Assembly: GCF_022815645.1 (NCBI RefSeq)
Contig: NZ_JALGRO010000003.1
Coordinates: 62,001-126,000, forward strand
Origin: Curtobacterium sp. VKM Ac-2922
GTDB lineage: Bacteria > Actinomycetota > Actinomycetes > Actinomycetales > Microbacteriaceae
Length of the DNA: 64,000 nt
Reading direction: 5' to 3'
In this document: in pieces, positions 54,098 through 62,529 of the stretch
Numbering within the stretch: position 1 is the stretch's first letter
How the letters are laid out: each line of letters begins with the position of its first letter
Position numbers and translations under genes: made by a program
The notes under the pieces: generated by a model
Databases searched by the model: none
What the model was told of the DNA's origin: nothing
The model's input: the letters and a program-made list of their open reading frames with translations, nothing else

Positions 54098-55150
54098 TCA
54101 GACGGACTCGTGCCGCGGGATCTCGAGCCACAGGGCGACGGAGTCGTCCTCGTCGCCGTCCTCGTCGTCGTCGTTGCCCGCGCCCAGCGCCGCCGACTCG
54201 CTCGCCGCCAGGTCCAGCCGCAGGCCCACGACCGTGACGGCCGCGCCGGAGCCCTCGGGGACGGTGCGCACGATGACGTTGTCGGCGTCGTGGGCCTGCC
54301 GGAGGGCATCGGCCAGGCGCAGGTGGATGCGACGCAGGTCGTCGACCGGCAACTCGTCGAGACCACCGTCGTCGTGCAGCTGCACCACGGCCCCGCGCCG
54401 ACGCAGGCGCATCACCTCGTCGCGGACGTCGTCGGACAGCAGCGAGCGACCGCGGATCTCGTCGCGGATTGCCTGTTCGAGGTGCAGGCACTCGGTGCGC
54501 TCGTCCTCGGTCAGGTCGCCGCGGACGTCGATGATCCGCTGGAGCATCGGCAGCGCCATCCGCGTGGTCTGGCTCAGGCGGAACTGCCGCTCGAACACGT
54601 GCGCGTCCTGGGCGGCCTGCCAGTCGGCGGTCTCCTGTTCGGCCCGCATGAAGTCCCGGGTGACGCGGGTCGCACGGTTCATCGCCGCGGTGAACACTGA
54701 CGCCACGCCCAACCAGGCGGTGCTGCCGAGCACGCCGAGCGACACGAGCGCGCCCGGGCCCGCCCAGAACAGCGTGTAGACGGCCAGGAACAGGACCCCC
54801 GCCCACGCGAACGGTGCCCGCCCACGGACCGCCAGCACGACCATCAGCGTGCAGACGGCGGCGACCCACCACGTGGTGTGGCCGAGCGGCTCGCCCACGT
54901 CGACCGTGGGTGACGCGACGACGGGGATCGCGACCACCGTCGCCAGCGAGAAGCACGCGACCCACACGGGCAGCGCACGCCCGCGGACGAACAGCGCCGC
55001 ACCCGTGGCAGCCGCGTACAGCACCATGCACGCCACGACCGGCCCGACCGAGGTCATCTGCGGCAGCGTCGTCAGCGCGAGGACCAGGTGGTAGACGGAG
55101 AACAGCGTCGCCAGGCCGGTCGCGATGCTCGCCGGGATCGAGACCCTCAT
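54098..55150 (-). CDS. Sensor-kinase-like membrane protein lacking catalytic motifs
   Basis: A 350-residue protein with about six helices (1-150), then a soluble part (155-350). RLSQTTRMALPMLQRI is where a NarL-type kinase would have its His, but there is none, and the ATP-binding part has only DDGGLDELPVD and DALRQAHDADNVIV with no GxG motifs. I read it as a degenerate histidine kinase or partner of the true kinase at 55147, whose stop it overlaps by 4 nt (ATGA). An acidic stretch GNDDDEDGDEDD lies near the C-terminus. Ligand unknown. Confidence 0.6.
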   Translation of the reverse strand: MRVSIPASIATGLATLFSVYHLVLALTTLPQMTSVGPVVACMVLYAAATGAALFVRGRALPVWVACFSLATVVAIPVVASPTVDVGEPLGHTTWWVAAVCTLMVVLAVRGRAPFAWAGVLFLAVYTLFWAGPGALVSLGVLGSTAWLGVASVFTAAMNRATRVTRDFMRAEQETADWQAAQDAHVFERQFRLSQTTRMALPMLQRIIDVRGDLTEDERTECLHLEQAIRDEIRGRSLLSDDVRDEVMRLRRRGAVVQLHDDGGLDELPVDDLRRIHLRLADALRQAHDADNVIVRTVPEGSGAAVTVVGLRLDLAASESAALGAGNDDDEDGDEDDSVALWLEIPRHESV

Positions 55151-56397
55151 CCGCGGAGCTCCTCGTCGTCATCGTGCCGCTGGGTCCCGGTCCAGGTCAG
55201 CACGATCCGCGTCCCGGCTCCCGGTGCCGAGTCGATGTGTGCGACCCCGCCCGCCGTCGCGACCCGTTCGATGATCGACCGTCGGACGCCGAGTCGCTCG
55301 GGCGGGATCGAGCCCACGTCGAAGCCGGCACCGTCGTCCCCGACCTCGACCCGCACCGTGTCACCGTCGACGTGTCGGACGGCCACCCACCGGTCGACGC
55401 AGTCACCGGCGTGCTGCACGCTGTTGACGGCTGCCTGCAGCGCGGCGGATGCGATCGCGTCCGCCACCGACGCCGGCAGACTCGTGGCGGCGGCACCGGC
55501 GGGGGCCGCCGTGACGCGGACCGGGGCCGCCAGGGCAGCGACGCCCGCGGCGATCCGCTGTCGGAGCTCCACCAGGGTCACGGGCGGCACGTCGCCCGGG
55601 GCGTCGGCAGCCGCCGCGCCCAGGTGGTCGATCGCGTTCCTGGCCATCCGCGCGGACAGCTGCATGCCGTCAGGCGTGTCGGCGCGTGCGGAAGACAGCA
55701 GGGTCGTCAGGACGCTGTCGTGCACGATCGAGTCGACCTGCACACGCTCCACCTCGGTCGCGTGCGCGCGGATCGCATCGGCGTACCGCCGGACCGCGGT
55801 CGCCTGGGCCGTGTCGACCGCCGCGGCTGCACGACGCAGCACGACGATGATGACGAGCCCCGCGCCACCGAGGATCGCGACGTACACGCCGTCCAGCAGC
55901 GCACGGGTGAACCCGAGACCACCACCGGCCGGCAGCATCCGGATGACGACGTACCCCGCCGGCACGACGACGTTGTACACGGTCGCGCGCCACGGTGCCA
56001 TGCCGATCGCGGCCGCGATGGTCCCGACGTTGCAGAACCACCACGGCCACGGCGCCTTGCCGGGGTCGAGCGGATCGACGACCGTGGCCGGCCAGGTGAA
56101 GAGCGCGACCACGAAGAGCAGTGCGCAGACGATCTGCGCCGGCTGCGCCAGCTGCGGGGCGAACGCCGAAGCGCCCACGAACAGCAGCGCCGCGCCGAAG
56201 ACGCCGACCGCGACCGGACCCCAGAACGGATCGAGGTGCGGGAGCTGGTCGAGCACCTGGGCCGCGTTGACCAGCCCGAGGCACACGCCGCCGACGGCGA
56301 GCATGATCGAGAGCACCCGTTCGACCGACCGCTCGGAGATCGTCGCCCGCACGCCACGTGCGGGGTCCGACCCGAAGGGTGCGACCTCGGACGTCAT
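55147..56397 (-). CDS. NarL/DesK-type sensor histidine kinase
   Basis: A 416-residue membrane kinase with about six helices (25-190). VDSIVHDSVLTTLL places the phospho-acceptor His226, AAVNSVQHAG (322-331) is the N-box and GDDGAGFD (353-360) the ATP lid region; GVRRSIIERV supplies a later motif. HDxVL-type kinases pair with NarL/LuxR regulators, and one follows after 72 bp. It overlaps the degenerate kinase-like gene by 4 nt. The signal is unknown. Confidence 0.85.
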   Translation of the reverse strand: MTSEVAPFGSDPARGVRATISERSVERVLSIMLAVGGVCLGLVNAAQVLDQLPHLDPFWGPVAVGVFGAALLFVGASAFAPQLAQPAQIVCALLFVVALFTWPATVVDPLDPGKAPWPWWFCNVGTIAAAIGMAPWRATVYNVVVPAGYVVIRMLPAGGGLGFTRALLDGVYVAILGGAGLVIIVVLRRAAAAVDTAQATAVRRYADAIRAHATEVERVQVDSIVHDSVLTTLLSSARADTPDGMQLSARMARNAIDHLGAAAADAPGDVPPVTLVELRQRIAAGVAALAAPVRVTAAPAGAAATSLPASVADAIASAALQAAVNSVQHAGDCVDRWVAVRHVDGDTVRVEVGDDGAGFDVGSIPPERLGVRRSIIERVATAGGVAHIDSAPGAGTRIVLTWTGTQRHDDDEELRG

Positions 56398-56404
56398 CGT
56401 GTCA

Positions 56405-56476
56405 CCGCCGCGGATCGACGGTCCATGGTCGAGTCAGCGCCCGCCGCGGATCGACGGTCCATGGTCGGGTCAGCGC
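56405..56476. repeat. 36-bp direct duplication across the 3' end of the response regulator gene
   Basis: The 36-bp unit starting CCGCCGCGGATCGACGG at 56405 is repeated at 56441 with one mismatch (GAGTCAG versus GGGTCAG). The second copy contains the regulator's stop codon at 56470-56472. Confidence 0.9.
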
Positions 56477-57186
56477 CCGTCGCCGTCGGTGTCCAGCCCG
56501 GAGTCGAGGCCGGGGAGGATGCCGTCCTCGACCGCACGACGGAGCAGGTCGACCTTGGTCGGCGCGGGACGCCCCACCTCGACGTACTTGACGCGGATGC
56601 GGTCGAGGTACTCACGGGCGGTCGAGTACCCGATGCCGAGCTGCTGTGCCGCGAGCTTGAGCGGCAGGCCCGATGCGTACAGGTGCAGGATCTCGCGCTC
56701 ACGCCGACCCAGCTGAGCCTTGGCGAAGTCACGGTCGGCGTCGATCGCGCTCGCCCACTCGAGGTTGTTGAGCACGTCACCGCGCGCCACGGTGGCGACG
56801 GCCGCCATCACGGTCTTCGTCGCCGAGGACTTCGGGATCACGCCGGCAGCCCCTGCTGCCAGCGCCTCACGCACGTTCGCGACGCGGTCGGCGATGCTGT
56901 GCACCAGGACGGCGGACCCGGTGCCCTGGACGCCCTTGACGTTCTCGGTGACGGTCGAGCCGTCACCGAGCGACAGGTCGAGGACGACGACGTCGACCTC
57001 GCGGCCGTCGAGGTTCGCGATGTACTCGGGGACGCTCGCCGCGGTCAGCACGACCTCGAAGCCCTCGTTCTGACACGCGGCCTGGATGCCGAGCCGGACG
57101 GACTCGTGGTCGTCGACGATCGCGACGCGCACCGGCCTGGTGGTCAGTCCGGTCGTCCCTGTGGTTGTGGTCGTTTCTGCTGGCAC
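56470..57186 (-). CDS. NarL/LuxR-family response regulator
   Basis: A 238-residue regulator. The receiver domain has the acidic pair DD (25-26), phospho-acceptor Asp70 in VVVLDLSL, and Lys119 in VIPKSS. The C-terminal LuxR-type HTH (about 163-220) reads LGRREREILHLYASGLPLKLAA then GIGYSTAREYLDRIR. GTG 57186 has GAGAGG upstream. It is first gene of the regulator-kinase-kinase-like set. Targets unknown; the adjacent carboxylase genes are candidates by position only. Confidence 0.9.
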   Translation of the reverse strand: MPAETTTTTGTTGLTTRPVRVAIVDDHESVRLGIQAACQNEGFEVVLTAASVPEYIANLDGREVDVVVLDLSLGDGSTVTENVKGVQGTGSAVLVHSIADRVANVREALAAGAAGVIPKSSATKTVMAAVATVARGDVLNNLEWASAIDADRDFAKAQLGRREREILHLYASGLPLKLAAQQLGIGYSTAREYLDRIRVKYVEVGRPAPTKVDLLRRAVEDGILPGLDSGLDTDGDGR

Positions 57187-57292
57187 GGTGACCTCTCGTT
57201 CCGACGGGCCCGGCCCCTGAAACCGGGTTGTCGTCAGCAACGAGGATACCCAGGTCGCCAGGGGGTCTGAGCCCCGACCCGGCCACCCGGCG

Positions 57293-58552
57293 CTATGCGA
57301 TCGGCACGAGGCGTGCGACGGCCTCCATGTGGTGCGTGTGCGGGAACAGGTCGAACGCCCGCAGCGCCTGGAGCCGGTAGCCCAGGTCGGCGAACGTGGC
57401 GACGTCACGCGCCAGGGCGACGGGGTCGCAGGCAACGTAGACGACCTGCGCCGGCTGGAGTGCCGCGATCTGCACCACCACCTCACGCCCGGCTCCGGAG
57501 CGCGGCGGGTCGAGCACGATCGTTCCCGCGCGGTACCGCTGCCGCTCGGCGGGCGTGGCGGTCGACGCGGTGCGGGCCAGCCAGCGGTCGACCCGGGCGG
57601 TCTCGGCGCGGGCGCCGATCCACTCCGCCAGGTTCTCCTGCGCGTGCTCGGTCGCCCGGCCGGAGCTCTCGACGCTCGTGATGCGTGCCTTCGGGCCGAC
57701 CAGGTCGCCGAGCGCCGCCGCCAGCAGTCCGACGCCGCCGTACAGGTCCAGGTGGGTGCCCTCGGCATCCAGGCGCTCGCGGTCGACCAGGTCCTGCACG
57801 GCCTCGGTCAGCACGGCCGCCGCGGCGTGGTGCACCTGCCAGAACCCGGTGTCGTCGACCTGGAACGTCCGCTCGCCGACCGTCTCGGTGATGACGGTCG
57901 GCTTCTGGTCGTCGATGACCAGGCGCGCTCCGTCGACGTCGCTCGGCGCCAGCACGTCGATGACCGACGCGCCGGGCATCGCGGCACGGCCGAGCGGGGC
58001 GCTCTGCTGCACGGCGGCGGTCGCCAGGGGCAGCGAACGGACCGGGACCACGTCGTGCGACCGTGCGGCGAAGGGGCCGGCCGTGCCGTCCTCGGCGACG
58101 TGCAGCCGGACGCGGGTGCGCCAGCCCAGGCCGTTCGCCGCGTCGTCGCCGGGTGCGGCCTCGACCACGACGTCGTGGCCGAGCGTCTCGGCCAGGTCGA
58201 GGTGGGCGAACCGCGCGAACGCGTCGACCAGCACGTCGTGCTTGAGCGTGCGCTGGTGGGCCAGCGCGATGTGGCCGAACTCGGCGCCGCCGGGACGCTC
58301 GGCGGGGTCGCGGTCGAGCGCGGCCTCGGGCCAGACGTGGTCGACGCGGTGCTCGCTGGGCGTGACGACGCTGACCGTGTCCGCGCGCCAGAACGACTTC
58401 TTGCGGTCCTCGGTCACCCGGGCCACCACGCGCTCACCCGGGATCGCATCCGAGACGAACACCACGCGCCCCTCGTGTCGTGCCACCGAGATCCCGCCGT
58501 GGGCGATCCCGGTGACGTCGAGCTCGAGCAGCGTTCCGACCGATTCACCCAT
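57293..58552 (-). CDS. RNA m5U methyltransferase (RlmD/TrmA family) with TRAM domain
   Basis: A 419-residue enzyme. The N-terminal ~60 residues (LDVTGIAHGGISVARHEGRVVFV) form a TRAM RNA-binding domain, LDLYGGVGLLAAALG is the SAM site, and VLDPPRSGAG with VYVACDPVALARDV carries the catalytic Cys. It methylates a uridine in rRNA or tRNA. No cluster of N-terminal cysteines is seen, so it lacks the Fe-S centre of E. coli RlmD. The ATG is 14 bp from the divergent maf start. Confidence 0.88.
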   Translation of the reverse strand: MGESVGTLLELDVTGIAHGGISVARHEGRVVFVSDAIPGERVVARVTEDRKKSFWRADTVSVVTPSEHRVDHVWPEAALDRDPAERPGGAEFGHIALAHQRTLKHDVLVDAFARFAHLDLAETLGHDVVVEAAPGDDAANGLGWRTRVRLHVAEDGTAGPFAARSHDVVPVRSLPLATAAVQQSAPLGRAAMPGASVIDVLAPSDVDGARLVIDDQKPTVITETVGERTFQVDDTGFWQVHHAAAAVLTEAVQDLVDRERLDAEGTHLDLYGGVGLLAAALGDLVGPKARITSVESSGRATEHAQENLAEWIGARAETARVDRWLARTASTATPAERQRYRAGTIVLDPPRSGAGREVVVQIAALQPAQVVYVACDPVALARDVATFADLGYRLQALRAFDLFPHTHHMEAVARLVPIA

Positions 58553-58566
58553 GGTTCGATGTTCCC

Positions 58567-59397
58567 ATGCGTCTGTACCTCGCGAGTACGTCCCCCGCCC
58601 GCCGAGCCCTGCTCGCCCAGTCCGGCATCGAGCCGGTACTGGTGTCGCCGGGGGTCGACGAGGACGCCGCCGCGGCCGCCGAGTCGGCGCGGCTCGGGCG
58701 CGCCCTGACCGGACCCGAACTCGTGTCGCTGCTCGCGATGGCCAAGGCGTCGGCGGTCGCGGACGCCGCCGTCGCCGGGTCGCCGGTGGACGGGTTCGTG
58801 TTCGGGGGCGACTCGGCGTTCGAGGTCGACGGGCGCCTGTACGGCAAGCCCCACGACCCACAGGTGGCTCGGGAGCGCTGGCGGGGGATGCTGGCCGCCG
58901 GCGGCGGGACGCTGTGGAGCGGGCACTGTGTGGTGGACCGGCGCCGCGACGTGGACCCGGCCGCGGTCCGGACGGGAGGCCCGGGTGCGGCCCGCACCGC
59001 GCCTCCCGTCCGTCGCGGTGCCGGTGCCGACCCGGTGGCCGGTGCCGACGCGATGGCCGGTGCCGACACGGTGGCCGGTCCGGACCCGCTCGCCGCGCTC
59101 CGTGACGTCGCGCCCGGCGGGTCCGCGCTCGTCGTCGACGGCGACCGTGTCGTCGCGGTCGACAGCGCGGTGCTCACCTTCGCCGACGACGTGTCCCCGG
59201 ACGAGATCGACGCGTACGTCGCGACGGGCGAACCGCTCGAGGTGGCGGGGGCGTTCACGATCGACGGCCGGGCCGCCGCGTACATCACCCGGATCGACGG
59301 CGCCCCGTCGGCCGTGGTCGGACTGTCGCTGCCGGTCCTGCGCTCGATGCTGCTGCGGGGGTTCGGCGTGGCGTGGCACGATCTGTGGGCACTGTAG
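58567..59397 (+). CDS. maf: Maf family nucleoside triphosphate pyrophosphatase with repeat insertion
   Basis: A 276-residue protein, about 65 longer than usual. [14 protein letters not shown] (8-21), [18 protein letters not shown] (78-95, Asp82) and the C-terminal [18 protein letters not shown] with VVGLSLP are the Maf core. Residues ~127-195 are an Ala/Gly/Arg-rich insertion with [14 protein letters not shown] units from a short DNA repeat at about 59015-59090. The family hydrolyses non-canonical nucleotides (dTTP/UTP or m7GTP). It is divergent from the methyltransferase. Confidence 0.85.
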   Translation: MRLYLASTSPARRALLAQSGIEPVLVSPGVDEDAAAAAESARLGRALTGPELVSLLAMAKASAVADAAVAGSPVDGFVFGGDSAFEVDGRLYGKPHDPQVARERWRGMLAAGGGTLWSGHCVVDRRRDVDPAAVRTGGPGAARTAPPVRRGAGADPVAGADAMAGADTVAGPDPLAALRDVAPGGSALVVDGDRVVAVDSAVLTFADDVSPDEIDAYVATGEPLEVAGAFTIDGRAAAYITRIDGAPSAVVGLSLPVLRSMLLRGFGVAWHDLWAL

Positions 59398-59398
59398 A

Positions 59399-59433
59399 CA
59401 TCCACACTGCTTCGGGGCCGTTCTTTGTGGATG
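59399..59433. promoter_or_regulatory. 8-bp inverted repeat upstream of the carboxylase alpha gene
   Basis: CATCCACA (59399-59406) pairs with TGTGGATG (59426-59433) across 19 nt, just after the maf stop and before the promoter of the next gene. It could be an operator or a maf terminator. Confidence 0.35.
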
Positions 59434-59462
59434 CCGCTCAATTCACGGGTGCGCTGCACGAA

Positions 59463-59468
59463 TACGCT
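59463..59468 (+). promoter_or_regulatory. Promoter -10 (TACGCT) for the carboxylase alpha gene
   Basis: TACGCT ends 8 nt before the ATG at 59477; AATTCA at 59440-59445 gives a weak -35 with 17-bp spacing. The mRNA is probably leaderless. Confidence 0.5.
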
Positions 59469-59476
59469 GGCTTACC

Positions 59477-61258
59477 ATGCCCCGTATCAGCAAGGTCCTC
59501 ATCGCGAACCGCGGCGAGATCGCCGTCCGCATCATCCGTGCGGCCCGCGATGCTGGAAAGGCCTCGGTCGCCGTCTACGCCGACCAGGACCGTGACGCCC
59601 TGCACGCACGCCTCGCTGACGAGGCCTACGCGCTGAACGGCACCACCAGCGCCGACACGTACCTGGTGATCGACAAGATCATCTCGGTCGCCCGTCGCTC
59701 CGGCGCGGACGCCGTGCACCCCGGGTACGGCTTCCTGGCCGAGAACGCCGACTTCGCCCGCGCGGTCATCGACGCGGGTCTGGTCTGGATCGGCCCGTCG
59801 CCCGACTCGATCGAGCGCCTCGGGGACAAGGTCTCCGCGCGCCACGTCGCCGAGAAGGTCGGCGCGCCGCTCGCCCCCGGCACCATCGAGCCGGTGCAGG
59901 ACGTGTCCGAGGTCGTCGACTTCGTCGACCAGGTCGGCCTGCCCGTCGCGATCAAGGCGGCGTTCGGCGGCGGCGGCCGTGGCCTCAAGGTCGTGCGCTC
60001 GCGCGACGAGGTGGAAGCGCAGTTCGAGTCCGCGACGCGCGAGGCCATCGCCGCCTTCGGACGCGGCGAGTGCTTCGTCGAGAAGTACCTCGACAAGCCC
60101 CGGCATGTCGAGACCCAGTGCCTGGCCGACCAGCACGGCAACGTGGTCGTCGTGTCGACGCGCGACTGCTCGCTGCAGCGCCGCCACCAGAAGCTCGTCG
60201 AAGAAGCACCCGCGCCGTACCTGACCGACGCCCAGACGGCCGCACTCTACGACTCGTCGAAGGCGATCCTGCGCGAGGTCGGCTACGTCGGTGCCGGCAC
60301 GTGCGAGTTCCTCATCGGGGCCGACGGCACCGTGTCGTTCCTCGAGGTGAACACGCGCCTGCAGGTCGAGCACTGCGTGTCCGAAGAGGTCACCGGCATC
60401 GACCTGGTGCGCGAGCAGTTCCGCATCGCCGAGGGCGGCGTGCTCGACTACGACGACCCGGCGCCGCGCGGGCACTCGTTCGAGTTCCGGATCAACGGCG
60501 AGGACGCTGGCCGCAACTTCTTCCCCGCGCCCGGACCCGTGCACGTGTTCCACGCACCGTCCGGCCCCGGCGTGCGCGTCGACTCCGGCGTGGTGTCGGG
60601 TGACGTCGTCTCCGGGTCGTTCGACTCGATGCTCGCGAAGCTGATCGTCACCGGGGCCACCCGCGCCGAGGCGCTCGAGCGGTCGCGGCGTGCCCTCGCC
60701 GAGTTCGAGGTCGCCGGGCTGCCCACGGTCATCCCGTTCCACCGCGCCGTCGTGTCCGACCCGGCGTTCGCCACCCCCGACGACGTCCCGTTCAGCGTGT
60801 ACACGCAGTGGATCGAGACCGACTTCGTCAACGAGATCCCGGCGTGGAGCGGCTCCCCCGAGGAACTGCCGTCGCCCGTCGAGCGCGACACCGTCGTGGT
60901 CGAGGTGCAGGGCAAGCGCATCGAGGTCACCATGCCCGCGATCGTCGGCGGCGGCGCTGCCGGTGCCGCGGGTCGTCGCCCGGCCGGTCCGTCCGCTCCC
61001 CCGCGTCGTCGTTCGTCTGCCGTGCGCGGAGGCCTGGCGTCCTCGGGTGCCGCGGTGACCTCGCCGATGCAGGCCACCGTGGTCAAGCTGGCGGTCGCCG
61101 AGGGTGACACCGTGGTGAAGGGCGACCTGCTCGTCGTGCTCGAGGCCATGAAGATGGAACAGCCCGTGCAGGCCCACAAGGACGGCGTCGTCACGTCGCT
61201 CAACGCCCCCGTCGGCCAGACGATCTCGTCCGGCCACGTCCTGCTCGAGCTCGCGTAG
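59477..61258 (+). CDS. Acyl-CoA carboxylase alpha subunit (biotin carboxylase and BCCP)
   Basis: A 593-residue two-domain subunit. Residues 1-~450 are biotin carboxylase: [34 protein letters not shown] and [12 protein letters not shown]. After a Pro/Ala/Arg linker, the C-terminal ~75 residues are the biotin carrier domain with [10 protein letters not shown]; Lys559 is the biotinylated residue. It supplies carboxybiotin to the beta subunit at 51653 for malonyl- or methylmalonyl-CoA synthesis. The ATG follows TACGCT by 8 nt. A strong palindrome ends the gene. Confidence 0.95.
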   Translation: MPRISKVLIANRGEIAVRIIRAARDAGKASVAVYADQDRDALHARLADEAYALNGTTSADTYLVIDKIISVARRSGADAVHPGYGFLAENADFARAVIDAGLVWIGPSPDSIERLGDKVSARHVAEKVGAPLAPGTIEPVQDVSEVVDFVDQVGLPVAIKAAFGGGGRGLKVVRSRDEVEAQFESATREAIAAFGRGECFVEKYLDKPRHVETQCLADQHGNVVVVSTRDCSLQRRHQKLVEEAPAPYLTDAQTAALYDSSKAILREVGYVGAGTCEFLIGADGTVSFLEVNTRLQVEHCVSEEVTGIDLVREQFRIAEGGVLDYDDPAPRGHSFEFRINGEDAGRNFFPAPGPVHVFHAPSGPGVRVDSGVVSGDVVSGSFDSMLAKLIVTGATRAEALERSRRALAEFEVAGLPTVIPFHRAVVSDPAFATPDDVPFSVYTQWIETDFVNEIPAWSGSPEELPSPVERDTVVVEVQGKRIEVTMPAIVGGGAAGAAGRRPAGPSAPPRRRSSAVRGGLASSGAAVTSPMQATVVKLAVAEGDTVVKGDLLVVLEAMKMEQPVQAHKDGVVTSLNAPVGQTISSGHVLLELA

Positions 61259-61314
61259 CCGCGGCGCGGCCGCGGCCGGCGGCCGCTGCGCCGCGCCGCT
61301 TAGCACCCCTGCAC

Positions 61315-61350
61315 GAACATCGCGCCCCGTTGCCACGGGGCGCGATGTTC
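61315..61350. repeat. Dispersed palindrome, copy B (15-bp stem)
   Basis: GAACATCGCGCCCCG (61315-61329) pairs with CGGGGCGCGATGTTC (61336-61350), 6-nt loop. It lies 56 bp after the carboxylase alpha stop and 1 nt before the stop codon of the convergent AbiEi/nuclease-like gene, so it may end both transcripts. Outside the stem the left flank (GCCGCTTAGCACCCC) still matches copy C. Confidence 0.9.
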
Positions 61351-61351
61351 T

Positions 61352-62311
61352 TCAGAGGGCGCGAAGCGCTGCGGCACGCCAAGCACCCGCCCAGTTCGGC
61401 CCGAGAGCGACCCCGGCGTCGTGGAGTCGCCGCGGCAGCTGCCCGCCCGGCATGGCATCAGCCCAGACGACTCGGCCGAAGTGCATGACCCCGGGCTTCC
61501 GGCGGAGGGAGTCCTCGCGTCGCTTCTCTTCGACGACGACCTCGTCAGGCGACCGCCCCTTCCGGAGTCGAGGATCCAGGTACTTCACGTCACCGTCGAA
61601 CTCGATCACCGTGCCCGATGCAGGGAACCAGAAGTCGACCCGCTCCTGCCCGCCCCATTCGGTGTCGAAGGCGTGCTGCAGGACCGGCTCTGGTGCCCCG
61701 AGGACGTGCGCACCCCATCGCGTGATGCTCTCGCCGGGTGACTCTGCCCCGGCATCAGCGACCTCGATGAGCTCCGCAGCACGCCGCCGCGCTCGTGCCG
61801 CGCCTCGACTGGCGAGTTCCGCGCACAGGGCGGCTCGTGTGATGCCACGACGGAGGACGGCGTCGAGGACGACGATCGCTCGCCACGGATGCTCCGAGAG
61901 CGCAACATCGACCGCCGTCACGACGAGGGACGTGGTCGCGACCCCCGACAGCAGCACCATGTCCGGGATCCGGCCCGCCGTACCGACTCGCCGGATGACA
62001 CCCTTGCTCTGCCCACGGTCGCGCGACGGGTCGGTGACGATCACGTGGTCGCCGAACGCGCCGATCCACGGCAGGCCGTGCAGCGCGACGGCCGATCGGT
62101 GGGACACGACGAGCCCCGATCCGGGCAGCCAGTCCACGGCCCGGACGAGCGCTGCGTGACGATCACGTGCACTCGCTCCGTTCCACTGCGTCGCGTCTGC
62201 GAAGTGCCCTCGGCGGACCCTGACCAGGACGCCGCGGTCCGCACTGCGTCGGACCTGAGCGGCTGACGCGGCGTCCATGCCGGCGCCCGTGGAGACCAGT
62301 TCGATGCACAT
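61352..62311 (-). CDS. AbiEi-like N-domain fused to Vsr/DUF559-like nuclease domain
   Basis: A 319-residue protein. Residues ~12-110 match the AbiEi antitoxin-type winged-helix region (RGVLVRVRRGHFAD, then SHRSAVALHGLP). Residues ~190-300 resemble a PD-(D/E)XK nuclease of the Vsr/DUF559 type: SPGES, VDFWFPASGTVIEFDGDVKY (Asp226, Glu237, Asp239) and EEKRREDSLRR. No partner AbiEii toxin is beside it. Such single genes are common in Microbacteriaceae and their role is unproven; defence or DNA repair is possible. It is bracketed by palindrome copies B and C. The ATG at 62311 gives the expected N-terminus. Confidence 0.65.
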   Translation of the reverse strand: MCIELVSTGAGMDAASAAQVRRSADRGVLVRVRRGHFADATQWNGASARDRHAALVRAVDWLPGSGLVVSHRSAVALHGLPWIGAFGDHVIVTDPSRDRGQSKGVIRRVGTAGRIPDMVLLSGVATTSLVVTAVDVALSEHPWRAIVVLDAVLRRGITRAALCAELASRGAARARRRAAELIEVADAGAESPGESITRWGAHVLGAPEPVLQHAFDTEWGGQERVDFWFPASGTVIEFDGDVKYLDPRLRKGRSPDEVVVEEKRREDSLRRKPGVMHFGRVVWADAMPGGQLPRRLHDAGVALGPNWAGAWRAAALRAL

Positions 62312-62415
62312 CGGTCGACGATCGCACTCGTCACGGGTGCCGGGGACTGACCGAGCGAGCCGGTGGACGGGGCTGAGCGGAGCCTCCGCTGTGGAGGAGC
62401 GGGCTGATCGACAAT

Positions 62416-62475
62416 GCACCCCCGCACGAACATCGCGCCCCGAGGAGACGGGGCGCGATGTTCGTGCGGGGGTGC
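62416..62475. repeat. Dispersed palindrome, copy C (perfect 27-bp stem)
   Basis: Two perfect 27-bp arms, 62416-62442 (starting GCACCCCCGCACG) and 62449-62475 (ending GTGCGGGGGTGC), enclose AGGAGA. It lies between the AbiEi/nuclease-like gene and the phosphosugar mutase, next to a tract made almost only of G and C (62478-62530). It is the most intact of the three copies. Confidence 0.95.
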
Positions 62476-62529
62476 GAAGCGGCGGGGCGGCCGGGCGGCC
62501 AGGCGGCCGGGCCGCGGGGCCCGCGGCCC

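Noticed and set aside
53850..54779. Plus-strand frame starting in the 584-bp spacer
   Set aside because: Most of it is antisense to the sensor-like gene; composition is Arg/Ser-rich with no recognisable domain.
54814..57270. Plus-strand frame of 818 codons
   Set aside because: It runs opposite to the two-component genes and contains only Arg/Asp/Gly-rich shadow sequence.
61352..62311. Complete AbiE toxin-antitoxin system
   Set aside because: Only the AbiEi-like part is present; the neighbours are a carboxylase and a mutase, with no nucleotidyltransferase toxin.
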